Below are positions 1-10,926 of a stretch of 64,000 nucleotides of DNA, in pieces. Origin of the DNA: Amylostereum areolatum (Eukaryota; Basidiomycota; Agaricomycetes; Russulales; Stereaceae); NCBI GenBank assembly GCA_012932865.1, contig SAXG01000010.1, positions 1 to 64,000 on the forward strand. The letters run 5' to 3'. Below the pieces are notes generated by a model. It was given only the letters and a program-made list of their open reading frames with translations, did no database searches and was not told the DNA's origin. The stretch's first letter is position 1; the number at the start of each line of letters is the position of its first letter. The position numbers and the translations under genes are program-made.

Positions 1-2315
1 ATGTCTATACTCACCGTCTGGCCAACGTGACGAATAGCAAGCGAATCGTTGGTATATTGATACATCATAATTCTAATAAAACGTGGTGAAATCAGTCTTA
101 GCCCAAACCTTGTGGCTAACTTCTCGTAGACTTACAGCTGTGAATCAAAACAACGAGGCGAAAATCCGCGCAGCATATAAAACACGAATCGAGCAATGAG
201 GCCAATAAACATCGTTCAGACATCTACGAAGTCAGAGCAAGAAAACATCCCACGGTCCCACTCGACTACTTGTCAACACTTTCGTCATCCTATCCGCAAG
301 AGTCGTTGAAGGACCCGCGCTTTGAAATCTGAATGCGAGCGCCCGGCTATCGCGTTGGCGGGGATCCCCTTGAGGGAGGGATGGAGGGCCCCTCTATTCA
401 CTCGAAGAACGATGTACCCTCTCGGTGCTGTTATTGACGATCCTGCCATACACCATGCGAAGAACCGAATCGTCGGTCGAAACGCGGCGGCGGCCAGGCG
501 CGGGTCCCAAGCATGGCCGTCTCAAGCTCAGAGTAGACTTTGGCGAAGGCGTGATACTCGAATCCGAGGTAAGCACCTACTTTCCAGAACAGGACGCGAC
601 ACTCACATCAACATATAGCCCCGAAAATCTTTCATGAAGGCCTTGGGAATGGTGATCTTTGGAAGCATCTGAACCAGGAGATAAGAACGAAGGTTTTTCG
701 CAATTGAACAACACTCACGGCGGTGGAAGAGAATTTCAGAGTTACAGTCGAGGAAAAGGTTTGACGAAGACGAGAAAAAAGAGAGGAAGCAAGAGACGCG
801 CGACAGAAAGAGCAAGAGCGAGGTCGAGAGCAGGTATCCGCATCGCGTCTTCAGCCTCTTATATCACGGCGTCTCCTCCGTTCCCACCCTCCACCCTCCT
901 TCCTAGTCACTATTCAAGCACGATGGCGACGACAAGGTCCCGAGGAACTCTGTCATTGCAACCTCTTCCCCTCGATCGCGAATATTCACCAACTTGCCGT
1001 CTTGCCGCCGCTACCCATCCAAGTCTCTTCTTCTACGTCTCGCCAGACGCTCTACGGCTCCTGGCCAGATGGATACGGCGAGCTGGCTTCCAGCTTCACG
1101 ATCAACTCGACCAAACCCACTAGTACCCCTTCTGGACGGCGCGCTGAAAGGCTACACCACACCCGAACCATCACCACTTCCACATAGCTATCGCCCCACC
1201 TCTTTCTCTTTCTCTGCCTCCGCCTCCCTCCCGCCAAGACCGTATCATCTTGGACTGAATGTCCCTTGTGCCAACGGTTCTCGACCTACGCACGCCCCCT
1301 CCCCTCTGCGCATACGCATCTCTTTCCTTCATGCCTACGCACCTCTCCGTCCGCGCAGAAGGCCACTCGTGCATCTCCTCTTTCCTCTTCATCCCTTCAC
1401 GGCCAGTTCGCGGGCCCCCAAGGTTGGTGACGGCGTAGGATCGCGGTCGATGAAGAGATACCTGGTGCGAAGTGGACGAGAGATGGATGCTGGACATAGG
1501 GCTGGTAAGCGTGAGTTTGAGTATGAAATCAACCGGGTAGTAGCGGGTACGTCGCTGAATATCGCTCTGCACTCTCAACGATCTCAACCCTGATATTCCT
1601 TTCCTCCCCCGTCCAGCCACACCCCCCTTTCCTTCCTCGCTACAAGGTACTATCTTACCCGCATTCTATAGCCCGGGACTTAGTGACAAGCAAGTTTATC
1701 ATGGTCAAGGTCGGGGACGTCTACCGGATGCTGGCCGTTAACACCGCGATCGAGGTCGAGAAGGAGATCGCGGCGGATATCCTCCCGCCGCGACCGAGGA
1801 GCTCATAGTTTATACCCTCCCCACGCTCCTGGAGATATACGAGCGAAGGGAACGAGTAGTTCCACTCTTTTGCTACTTACACATGGCTCGATGTCATCTG
1901 AATCGCCTAGTACCATGATCTTCGCTCTACGTGTTAATTTGTGAAGACGACCAACAGAGTGACTCGGCCGGAACTCGGCGTCGAGGTCAGTAGGTCCCTT
2001 CTATTTCCAATGTTGTGTAGCTCAGGCCCCTCGTCGTCAGCGTCGTGCACAGGATCGACTAACCGTTCCTGGTTTCATAGGCTCTCTAATTCGCAGACAT
2101 AAATCTAGAAACGTGTTGTTCTTGCTGCACGTCAACCATTCCCCAGTGCGTTTATCCCGCTTCCGCTGTTCTTCCTGCCCTCTTTCTCACCGTCTTCCTC
2201 GCTGTCCAGCATCGTCAACTCCCTCTCCAAACCCATCTCTTTCAATACCGTGCGCCATTCGCATCGGGGACGCGTCCTTTGATGGTTTCGAAGGCGCCAC
2301 TGATCACCTCTTTAG
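1..2315. other. No supported gene
   Basis: I recognise no gene here. Both strands carry open frames up to about 200 residues, but they overlap one another, are rich in Ser, Arg and Pro, and show no family motif. A short frame at 1701-1808 (starting MVKVGDVYRM) reads like real protein but ends after about 35 codons. The 840-1600 stretch is pyrimidine-rich on the plus strand, which by itself opens long Ser/Pro frames. Decayed gene remains are possible, as the next feature is one. Confidence 0.4.
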
Positions 2316-2830
2316 ATGCCTGGGTCCCGTGAAGATTATGTCTATCTCGCCATGCTCGCTGAACAGGTTGAGCATTATGAGGGTGCGTACCTGGTCACCT
2401 CGTGGTGTCACTCAACAAGCTCATTCATCGCCCGCAGAGATGATCGAGAACATGAAGCGTGCGTCGAGGAGCGCAACGCGGCGACTGACGAGTCCAAAGT
2501 CTTACCAGGATTCGGATGTACCTTTCCGCACTGTCCTCTAGCCACATCCTCTAGCCCTCTACCTGATTGCCAGCGCTGACTTGTTTCTGATATATCTTCT
2601 CTCAGGACGGGCGACTGCCACCTTTACTTCGTCAGTTCGAGTCGAGCTCTCGAGGCCTGCGGTCTGCACAGTCGCGTCGGGTCACCGAGCTTCCCCCCAA
2701 CGCACCTCATCCGTCTCGGACTATTTGTCTGTCTTCTAGTAATACGAAATCCTCAACAGCATCAAACGTGCAAGGACGACGCTGAGGCACCCGCAGCCGA
2801 CGCGTAAAAGCCTCGTCGCGGTCGTTGGTG
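2316..2830 (+). pseudogene. 14-3-3 protein pseudogene
   Basis: The frame opens MPGSREDYVYLAMLAEQVEH, which is the conserved first helix of 14-3-3 phosphoserine/threonine-binding adaptors. An intron-like GTGCGT..CGCAG gap follows. Next come an ENMKR piece (about 2449-2465) and a VEERN piece in another frame (about 2465-2480), then a GDCHLYF stretch near 2605 (family: GDYHRYLAEFA). The THLIRLGL and YEILNS signatures of the C-terminal half follow near 2700-2755. These pieces lie in different frames, stops interrupt the last block (two in a row before YEILNS), and the central helices are missing. A functional 14-3-3 has about 250 residues and an uninterrupted frame, so this is a dead copy. No downstream tail after about 2830 was recognised. 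Family assignment is firm; exact limits are not. Confidence 0.8.
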
Positions 2831-4273
2831 CTTTTGGTCTCTAATACTACTCCTCCTATCCGCATCCCTTCATGCCTATCATCCACAGGTCCCCTCGCCG
2901 AGACACCCCTTTTCGACGACCACCCTGCAGCGATCGGGCTCATCATGTCCATCCCCGTCATGTACGGATGTCATACATATCTGTCCTACTTGTATATACA
3001 ATACATAAATAGATTAAGAAAGGGGATAAGGTGAGAACAAAAAGATACATGCTGAATATGCGTGTGAGAGAGCGACGACGTGAACGGGGGAAGGTAGGAG
3101 TTACGGAAGCATGCAGTAAGCGCTACGAGAAGGGTATGCGAATCGGTAGGGGGAGGGGTAAAAAAGATTATGAAAGGTACTTCGTAACATGTCGATCCGA
3201 CGGGGGACCAGGAAAGTTGGGAAAGGGACGACGCTCGGGCTAATCCATGGTATCGAAGAGGGGGGAAGAAATCGACCGGGGGGATGATTACTAAGGAGCA
3301 TGGACATGTTTCGGAAGCGACGTGAGTGGAGGTGGGTTAGGCTGAGCAGCGGGGGCGGAGGCTGAAGCCTGAGGGCGTGCCGGGCAGAACTGAGGTGGCG
3401 AGTGGCAAACGACCCATGCTGTAGGCCTCCTACTTGTAATCTTCTGCGCGTTGAGAATGAAAGATGAGTGGTGACATTGTTCCATGGAATGGAAGCGGCG
3501 TACCTAAAAGGTGACCTACACTTCTCGACGGACCCGACCAGCACTGAGCGGACAGAGGTGAGGACCGCCGGACCGCTGCTATGCCGGGAGAGATATTGGC
3601 TGGATGTAGGGCTTGACGCTGGATACCGCGCTTGATTACCATTTTGAAAGAGGCTAGCGTCGCTGAGGGAGCTGTTACCAGCGGGAGCGAGCGGGCTGGC
3701 AGCGGGAGCGCGGGCTAGCAGCGAGAGCTGCGCTAGCGCTCGGCGCTGCAAGCGGACGTTGGTCGCTGTGCGCTGGAACGCTGGCGCTGGCGCTGACAAA
3801 TATATTGATTTGAAATGTTGGGTTTTATACGGGTCTTGGCTGGGGCGGATGGTGTTCAAAATATCTCGTTTCGGCCTGATAACCTTTCGGCCACCACGGG
3901 CTTGAAACGTTACATTTATTAACCTTCCAAAGCAGTTTGAAATCGTGACATAACTTTTTATTTCTGATCACACTTAATGGATGATATGTCAGATAGGAAC
4001 TTTAAGTTCCATACGTCCTTCGGCCGAAGCTAGACCCATCCGAAACTTGGTCTTTCGGACTGCTCTCGTCTTCGGTAATGTCCGTCCGAAAGAAGTACTA
4101 TCAGACCGGATATTTTACCGCCTTCCTGCACCCAAAACATCTGATTTCTGACGGGTTTCGTCCCCGGAAAGAGCATGTCTGACAGTACACATTTCGGTAG
4201 AGTGTCATTCGTTTCCTAATGCATCATATATTTGTCATTTTATCCGTGTTTTATCACATCCACACGGACGTTC
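2831..4273. other. Intergenic, no recognised gene
   Basis: A 750-nt open frame on the minus strand (3859-3101) has no ATG near its 5' end and has a Ser/Pro/Arg composition without any motif, so I do not call it a gene. 3660-3790 is a GC-rich run of imperfect repeats around AGCGGGAGCG and GCTAGC. 3860-4200 has repeated TTTCGG and CCGAAA words in both orientations, resembling a degraded palindromic repeat element, but I could not define ends. Confidence 0.3.
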
Positions 4274-5128
4274 CTATATTTGTACTTTTATCCCCCATTT
4301 CGAACTCCTATCGACTCCGCAAAAATGGACTTCTGCCCGCGTGCGCTTCGTCGGGAGCGTCCGACAGGAAAGTCGCTTGGGGTCCAAGACGTCCTGCGTG
4401 TGCACTTTCCATACTTCGACCGCCGGCGACGGCAGGCTTGAGCGTGAAAGTCTTGTTTCCGGGGCTCGCGGCCAGCACCTCATTCGGTGGGACATTGACG
4501 ACAACCTGACATCTTCCATGCCAAAGTCATGCACTCTGAACTGGGCGATCGTAGCAACCTGTCGGCAAGAACGTTGTCATAAGCGTGAGCACGTCGTCCG
4601 TAAAAAAGCAAGGAAAGCAGGCGCACCTTGGTTTCGCTGTCGACGTAGAAATGGCGGTCATCTGGCGACATCGTGCCCTCCCAGCTGAGCCACCGATGCG
4701 GCTCGTCGAGGTACACGAACCCGGGATTCGCTTCGGACACCTGGGTGAGCAGAGGGGCGAAGTTGACGAGAGGCTCGGGCGTGAACGGGTATTGCGCGCG
4801 ATCGATGGTTTCGAAGCCAATGTAGTGACTCGGGCGGCGAAGACCCTTGTTCTGTACTGCGTAGGTCGAGATGCTCGCCGGAAGCTGGGGAAGATACGCG
4901 AGCAAGACGAGGTTGAGAATGGTGCATGCGACGCACGCCGCGGTCATGTACCCGATCATCCGCACATGTTTAGCGGTGTATGTGGGTCCACCTGTAAGTT
5001 GAGTTAGGTTTGGTCACCATCTCTCAGGCGAACGCACCTCCAGAGTTGGACCGTGGTGGGTCACTGGGTGGATTGTCGAGCAATGAATCATCCTCCGCCT
5101 CTGAGGGGATCGGGTGGTACTCTTTCAT
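4274..5128 (-). pseudogene. But2-like single-pass membrane protein, frameshifted
   Basis: Exon 1 is 5128-5038 (MKEYHPIPSEAEDD.., acidic and proline-rich). Exon 2 is 4991-4627 and exon 3 starts at 4558; both introns have clean GT..AG ends. Exon 2 has a transmembrane helix (MIGYMTAACVACTILNLVLL) and then the conserved blocks of a basidiomycete family often annotated as But2 C-terminal-like: YIGFETID, LVNFAPLL, DDPHR-like DEPHRWLS, GTMSPDDRHFYV. Exon 3 continues with AQFRVHDFGME. After GME the conserved continuation (CQVVVNVPP) lies in the next frame, and VEVWKVH returns to the first frame. So about 30 codons are read out of frame between two opposite indels (roughly 4515 and 4415). The frame stops at 4274, short of the usual family length. 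Function is unknown in the family. The break may be real decay or sequence error. Confidence 0.65.
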
Positions 5129-5642
5129 GGTAGAAGCGGGGAGGGAGTAAAGCCTCGGGTCACTTGGACATGATGCCTGTATAATGTTACGTCGCAGCCC
5201 GGGCTGTACGCATCTGCTAAAAATGCCACCGTGAAGGAAAAGGAACCCGCATATACTAGAATGGCATCAGATCTTCCACGATGAGATGATAGAGCTAAAA
5301 TGCTGTCGCCATCGCTGATATACGTATCGAGTATACCTCCCAGGCAATTGTCGGCTTCCATGACGGGGTTGGTGCGGGGAAAGGTGAAGGTGGGAGAGTG
5401 GAAAAGTTGCTACAGTTTACGGGCACTGAGTCATACCGGCTACTCACACTGGACCGGTTCGGTTTCAATCGAACTCAACTAAAGACCGAATCGAACGCTG
5501 CGCCCTACCTTGCTTCCCACCACAACGTCCCAATTTCTCGAAGTCCCCGTCGTTCACCAGATATGATCATAACGAGATGAAACGTGCTCGTAATGCTCTT
5601 TGAGTTTCCTCCCCGCCCTACCAAGCTCCAACACCTTAGACG

Positions 5643-6505
5643 ATGCTTTCCTTCAACCTTTCCCGTTCGGCAGCGATCTTTCTGGGAGCTCTGTTCGTCT
5701 GCGCATCCAGTGCGCTAGCCGGTGCGTTCTCAAAACTTGTACCTACGACTATATACAGCACTAATGATATTTGAACCAGGTGGAAGTCGCGAACCTGGGA
5801 GTCCACGTCTCAAGGTCGATGAACGGGATCCTGTCTTGATGATGATGGAAGACACAGAGCACTATAGCCCCCTCACACACACGGGCATCGCCGAATTCTC
5901 TAAACATTTTCCGTCGGGTGAGCATATTGTGCGCGGGAAAGATGGAGAGGAGTACACCGTCGCGATGTTGCACCAGCTTCGCTGCCTCGACATCGTCCGC
6001 GACGCCTTCATGAACGGATCGGGTATCGGGCCGCTCACCCGCAACTGCCTGAACTACCTTCGTCAAAGCATCCTGTGTCTTGCAGACACCCGTCTGGAGC
6101 CTGTGAGTGGGCTCGCAAAACATACAAGGGCGCGCTAACTGTACCTCTCAGGTCCGCTCTCCCTATGGTCCTCGGTATGTCGGACGATATCTTACCTTGT
6201 GACCCACTTACTAATTCATTCCTTTTTCTTGCAGAGTCGTCAGTTTCTCCTCCGACTATGTCTGCTCCGACTGGGAGGCACTATACGATGCGATCGACGA
6301 GCCCTGGTCTGAAGGGGTCCAGCTTACGGAGCCTGGGATTGCGTCCTGTTCTGATGCTGTACGAGAGGTACTATCTAACCGGCCCTCCGCGTACTTACGA
6401 TCAGTGTCCGCTTCGTTCCCTCGCACTAATTGTAAAGTTCGAACCATATCCCTTATCTACCCGCGTGCCAATTCTAACTCTCATCCAGCCTCGCTACCCC
6501 GCTAA
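5643..6505 (+). CDS. UstYa-like (DUF3328) protein with degenerate active-site motifs
   Basis: Exons 5643-5721, 5780-6102, 6152-6174 and 6235 onwards have GT..AG junctions and keep frame. The N-terminus is a signal peptide or anchor (MLSFNLSRSAAIFLGALFVC, small residues to ALAG). DUF3328 proteins such as UstYa act in oxidative maturation of fungal ribosomal peptides and usually carry an HxxHC motif and a second HC-x-x-Y-L-R-Q motif. Here they read HQLRC (residues after AML) and RNCLNYLRQS, so one histidine is replaced in each. The family tail (LEPVRSPYGPR, then an aromatic region with SDYVCSDW) is present. The last exon stays open to 6505; the true stop or an extra intron after about 6370 is uncertain. 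It has a homologue on the opposite strand at 7851-8616 with intact motifs, so it may be a non-catalytic partner or a decaying copy. Confidence 0.65.
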
Positions 6506-6810
6506 CCTCGGAACTTTCTGATGAGTGCATATCTGAGGGTGCGAACTCGTGGAACACTCGCGTGCGCATGACTGATGGCGAGAACGACAAACGGATGATG
6601 TCCGCTCTGCAATCGGGAGGAGTGGGATGTTGGGGTGCCGTGGCTGTTTGCAAGCATCTCGTCAGATGTTTCCCACAGAGCAAGCTTTCCTCGACCTCCG
6701 ATTCCCCGAAGTGACTGGACCCCTTGTATTGTAGTAGGGCGCAAGGTGAGTACTCCTACTTACATAGGCCTTTTTCCGTTCCCCCAGCGCAGGCCGCTCA
6801 CCTCTCGACC
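6506..6810 (+). other. Unassigned open frame / intergenic
   Basis: An open stretch at about 6523-6713 reads ECISEGANSWNTRVR..., ends at a TGA and has Cys and Trp residues, but I recognise no family. It could be a further exon of the UstYa-like gene upstream or the 5' leader of the acetyltransferase that starts at 6811. Confidence 0.25.
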
Positions 6811-7757
6811 ATGTCCCAGATCACAGTCCGCCAGATCGTGAATCCGACCAGTACGTAACACCTGCGCTTGCGCCTTCGCCTGGCATTGCCGTCGCCTCAC
6901 GACTCACACAACCGCGCAGAGGAAGAGCTTGACAAGGTCGCGCGCACGCTCGCGGCCGCGTTCGACACACGATCAGTTCACCCTCTCCTGCGTGGGCGGA
7001 GACAAGTCCCAGATCTTCGCGTTCGAACGCGCGACCGCCGCCGCCGATCGCGGGCGAAATATGGGTCGCAGGCTATGGCGATACGGACTACGCGTCCGTC
7101 GCGCTCTGGTTTGTCCCCGGTCGCGACCTGCTCGATACGTACGTCAAATCGTTTCTCCATCTTGCGAGAGGGTGTTTGACTTCCGAAACCTTCTGTCAGA
7201 CCGGACCAAGGCGAGGCCGGCTTCAACGATTTGTTCGAGAGCTTCAGTCCTGAGTTGGCGAAATGGTGGATGGAATACGTGCGTTGTATCCGGCTTCACC
7301 CACACTCACCTCGCTCACGCGTATATTTCTGCGTAGTTCCTACCGAAGTACAACGTCGACACCACCAAAGCCGTCGGGGAGGGAGTCAAGGTTGCTGCGT
7401 GGAATCTACAGCTGATCGGCACTGTTCCCAAATATCAACGCAAGGGCCTTGCATCTGCACTCGTAAAGGCCGTCTCCTCTCGCGTACGTCATCGTGTGCT
7501 TCCATTCCATTGCATCAACCGTGGCTGAAAGTTGCGCATCACGTAGGCTAAAGCAGAGGGGAAAATGGTTACAGTCGAAACGGAAGAACAATGGAATGTA
7601 CGTGCACCAGCTCCTCCCACCTTCGTTCAATGTTGACGCTTTCGCATACTAGGTCCCGATCTACGAGAGCTGGGAGTTTGCGCAGAAGCTGGGGCCCGAG
7701 CCGTACGACAGTCTCACGGGGGGATTTGATATGTGGGTGTTGGCGATCGAGAACTGA
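6811..7757 (+). pseudogene. GNAT-family N-acetyltransferase, frameshifted in exon 2
   Basis: Six exons with standard junctions: 6811-6850, 6920-7138, 7200-7278, 7337-7483, 7547-7597, 7653-7757. The start MSQITVRQIVNPT resembles GNAT N-termini. Later exons carry the LPKY segment, the acetyl-CoA pyrophosphate-binding loop (VPKYQRKGLASALVKA, the Q/RxxGxG/A pattern), then VETEEQWN and YESWEF, the last strands of the fold. It resembles the fungal GNAT family with a WWNEYLPKY-like core. Exon 2 needs two frame changes: one in the short AC run near 6966 and one after the GCC repeat near 7050. Each is one added base (or two lost). Substrate is unknown. The position between two UstYa-like genes suggests possible tailoring of a secondary metabolite, but this is inference. 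Confidence 0.7.
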
Positions 7758-7850
7758 GGTCTTTCGTGAACGAACGCGGTCCAACATTATTGTAGTGTAC
7801 ACTGAACTATCGAGTGAAATACATTTCATCGTTTCCGTCAATGGTCGACC

Positions 7851-8616
7851 TTCTGGACCAATCGTGAGCACGATTGAGGCTGATCGATGCAAGACGCACT
7901 CACATGGCTCCTGTTGGCGGCGAGAAAACTCCCTCCAATCCACATAGTTCTCCTCCGCCGCGTTGATGATCACACTCCAATCTCTGCACTCACGGGTCGC
8001 GCCCCATTCTCCGATTACGCCTTCCATCCCGGGTGCCCCGCGATAGTACTCCCGTTTCGCGAAGTCGCCCGGCTCAAGGGTGGCGTCGGCCGCACACAGG
8101 AACAGCTGCCGGAGATAGTTGAGGCAGTGCTGGACGTGGTGGAGGTTCTCCTCGCGCGGCGGGCATGAGAAGCGCCTTGCGGAAGGTGTTGACGCAGTGC
8201 AGCTCGTGGAACATTGCCACAGCGAAGGTGCGCCTGTCGTCGCCCGAGGCGGACGTACCCGTAGTGCGTCTGAGGCTGCGTCAGGCGCCATTCGGCGTCG
8301 GTGACGGGGCCTTCCATGGGGTAGTGCACGCTCTCCTCAAACGTCAGCTCGGCCGCGGGCACGTCAATTTCGTACCATGTCGGGTAGTCATGTCCGATGT
8401 AGGCTGGGCGTCGTTTCAGCTGGGACGTAAGAGACAGTGGGGAGATATGAGGAGTGGGAACGTACACCAGTCGCCTTTGGTGATGTGGCTGGCACGTTTG
8501 GCAAGCAGTAGTCGGCGGACGATGCGATAGGTTACTGCTAGATCCCCGCAGAGGAGGAGGAAGAGAGCGATACAGACGACCACAGGGGCCTTCGTGGTAT
8601 TCTTCGGATTGACCAT
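7851..8616 (-). pseudogene. UstYa-like (DUF3328) protein, two frameshifts
   Basis: Exon 1 (8616-8466) encodes MVNPKNTTKAPVVVCIALFL.., an N-terminal membrane anchor. A GTACGT..CCCAG intron (8465-8404) joins it in frame to YIGHDYPTWYEIDV. The DUF3328 hallmarks follow: HELHC in the FHELHCVNTF block and HCLNYLRQ, both with intact histidines, then the ADATLEP motif and a CRDW block near the end. The N-terminal half, the HELHC block and the HCLNYLRQ block lie in three successive frames, with shifts near 8236 and 8160, each equal to one extra base. A small 3' intron (donor after CAGGAGCCAT, acceptor at 7853) would place the stop at 7851, about 90 nt from the convergent acetyltransferase stop. Pairing of two UstYa-type proteins is common in dikaritin pathways. 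Confidence 0.7.
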
Positions 8617-9402
8617 GAGCAAGCTGGCGTTGCGAGCGGTGTGAATTGAAACGGTGAAGGTCCCCGTGGGACTCAACTTAGGAGCGGGGGCAAGATTCCA
8701 TTGCAGCCTGGTTCCGAGTCCTAGTCTCCCGTCGTTCTGGTTTACCCGGGTTATACCCTGTTCCCATGGGTTTCAATGTTCAAAGTTACAACCAAAGTAA
8801 GTGTAAGCAAGTTTGCTACCGTGATGTTATCTTGTCAGCCACACACGGTGAAAAGGCGGAAATTTATGGCATTACGAACATGAGGGGGAAATGCGTGTAC
8901 TTTTTGGTTTGACAATGCTATAAATATCTCCAAAGCGTCAGTGGCTTGTTAGCCTGATCAGAAAGGTTGCGGGAGTCCAGAGAATTACTTATACTATATA
9001 CATAGAGAGTCGACCCGGATGTGGCGATGGCAATGGACTGTGCGTTATAGGCGGTCCCGAATTTCGCGGATAGATCAGAGCCAGTGTCAAGAGTCAAGTT
9101 ACTTTCCATTGAAAGTCCTTAATGTGGTAAGACCTGATGCTGTTCCACGACCGAACATAGTGAATGCACTGCTTGCCTGGTGCTTGGCAATGCAGCAATC
9201 TTTCAACTTCTGTTGGGGAAAGCAGATGGAAACTTGACGTGCTGAAGACGTGGGAGCATTTAGATAAGTGTTGTGCCGCCGCAACTTGAGTTTCGTGGCC
9301 CATGCGACTCTTGAGTGCCTTCAAGTTGATGGTTCCCGAGGCCCTATAAAGGCCCTTTCACGAGGGCTAACGGACTATCAGAGTTCGCTCGCCACACCTC
9401 CA
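8617..9402. other. Intergenic
   Basis: No gene seen. A TATAAAGG-like box lies at about 9344, upstream of the TIR element; it aligns loosely with the region ahead of the second short secreted-peptide frame (10565-10600) and is probably the promoter of the first one, pushed away by the insertion. Confidence 0.3.
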
Positions 9403-9442
9403 TAAGATAGCGGACACCAGGAACCGGCACGGGTTATGTAAG
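9403..9442 (+). repeat. Left terminal inverted repeat
   Basis: Matches the reverse complement of 9961-10000 with 38 of 40 bases identical. Confidence 0.85.
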
Positions 9443-9960
9443 CAGCCCAACCTCCACCTCCTCCCGCTACTCCTCTCCGGCATGTTACTCTTTTCTCTAT
9501 TGGGGCTCTAGGAAATGTAGATGCATGCAGTATCTTCTGAATGTATTGCCCCTTTCGAAAAAATATTGTGAACTGAGAGCACAGTAGACCTTGCAAGGTT
9601 TTTTCCGTATCTAGGTCCCAAACATGTTTTTAATGCTTTCTGAGCCCGGATATGTAATTTTCAAATTTTTCGACCCTCGAGATTTGTCCCAAGCGCCCAG
9701 GGTTAGGGTTAGGTCACGTGACCGGACCGGCGACTACCCAGCCCCCGAAGTAGGCTCCCTTGCCCATACAGCAGAGCTGTTTTGATAATTACTGTTCTCA
9801 TATGTATAGAAGGTGTAGATTTATAAAGCTCATGTAGTATCACCATCATGGTATGTATCCTCTGCCTCAGAACAACCCCTCTTGAACAAGGTTGGGTCGG
9901 CCGGGTCGGGGACCTCCCCAGATTTGGCCAGTCACGTGATCTAAACCCTAGGGTTAGCCG

Positions 9961-10000
9961 CTTACATAACCCATGCCGGTTCCTAGTGTCCGCTATCTTA
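9961..10000 (-). repeat. Right terminal inverted repeat
   Basis: Reverse complement of 9403-9442 apart from two substitutions. Confidence 0.85.
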
Positions 10001-10026
10001 GCACACCACCTAAGACAAATTACAGT

Positions 10027-10274
10027 ATGCGCGGTTTCATGACTCTACCCTACGTCTTCTCGCTCCTTGTCGCCAATATCCTTGCCATTCCGATACTCTA
10101 CCCCGCCGGTATGGCATTTAATCATGCTTCGACCCCGGCAGAGTAAAATGCACTGACTACCCGCCAGAACGAGCTGCTATAGTTGCGGAGAAAAGAGCTG
10201 AGGACTGGACGAATGTCGCCCGTTCGCCGCCCTCCGGCGAATGTCCACCGAGGCCGGAGCGGAGTTGTATCTAG
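10027..10274 (+). CDS. Short secreted-peptide frame (copy 1)
   Basis: Starts MRGFMTLPYVFSLLVANILA, a good signal peptide. A GTATGG..CCGCCAG intron (about 10112-10167) joins it to a short tail containing a Lys-Arg dipeptide (AEKRAEDW) and two cysteines, ending at TAG 10272-10274, about 64 residues in all. A related frame starts at 10640. I do not recognise a family. The Lys-Arg could be a Kex2 site, as in secreted peptide precursors, but there is no repeated core. It may be a truncated gene start; downstream splicing past the stop is possible. Low confidence in the exact model. Confidence 0.35.
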
Positions 10275-10639
10275 AAGGTCCTTTACCTTGAGATCAAGGC
10301 CGGTTTCTGACTCCAGGTTACCCATCTCTCCTAGTAAGCTCGACCACCTTTGTCGGACGTCCATCGGTAGCTGAGTGATTGAGGCTCTTTTAACAGAACG
10401 TTTCAAGATGTAGAAAGAGGGCGGTGTTGTGGAGGTGTATCAGAGCATGACGAGGCTGCGGCAGGAGGATCAATCATCGTTTTCTTTCCACAACTGTAGT
10501 CTGTCAATGTGCGATGCTTTTGTATCATTGTTCGGTTGCTCCTTGAATACCTTGCAAGCTACTTATATGGGAAGGGAGAAGATATCAGGGATCGCTCTTC
10601 CCATCCCGCCACATACCGTTTCAGAATAAGCACTCGAAT

Positions 10640-10926
10640 ATGCGCTGCTTCATGATGCTCTATACTTTCTCATTCTTGTGGCTGTCCTCGCCACTCCATA
10701 CGGCCTCTGCGACGTTGGTACGTCGAATCGACGATCAGCTCCTTAAGTCTAAGTATTGCACCAACTTTGGAGTCAGATCGTGTTGATACCGCAGAGGAAA
10801 GAGCAGGGGAACGGGAGGAGGCTACCCATTTTGCAGGACGATTATTTTCCGTGCGGATTCTAAACGTGTGCGGGCGTTGCTGTGTACGTGAGCAAGGTCA
10901 GCCGCTGCCGACGAGCGTCTTCCGAA
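10640..10926 (+). pseudogene. Short secreted-peptide frame (copy 2), truncated by LTR
   Basis: Starts MRCFMMLYTFSFLWLSSP, aligning with copy 1 at 10027 over the signal peptide; a small indel shifts the frame relative to copy 1 (the alternative frame gives LVAVLATPYG against LVANILAIPI). After a GTACGT intron, ERAGEREEATHFAG aligns with ERAAIVAEKRAED of copy 1. The open frame runs into the LTR that begins at 10927, so the native 3' end is lost. Tandem duplication followed by decay is the simplest reading. Confidence 0.35.

Larger units (their letters stand above)
9403..10000. mobile_element. 598-bp TIR element (MITE-like), TA target
   Basis: The two ends are 40-bp inverted repeats differing at only two positions: 9403-9442 and 9961-10000. 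Both begin TAAGATAGCGGACAC. If the outer TA is counted as target duplication the element behaves like a Tc1/mariner-type insertion. No transposase frame fits inside. A sub-terminal pair (TTAGG next to the palindrome TCACGTGA at about 9708-9722, and its inverted counterpart at about 9932-9950) gives a second level of symmetry. It sits 26 bp upstream of the start codon at 10027. Confidence 0.8.

Noticed and set aside
3101..3859. 252-codon open frame on the minus strand
   Set aside because: It has no ATG at its start, a Ser/Pro/Arg composition driven by local base bias, and no motif.
6434..6446. GTTCGAACC, a match to the tRNA B box
   Set aside because: The bases on both sides do not form a T-arm stem, and no A box lies at the right distance.
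9699..9714. TTAGGG repeats suggesting a telomere
   Set aside because: Only two units, inside a TIR element; too few for a telomere or an interstitial telomere tract.
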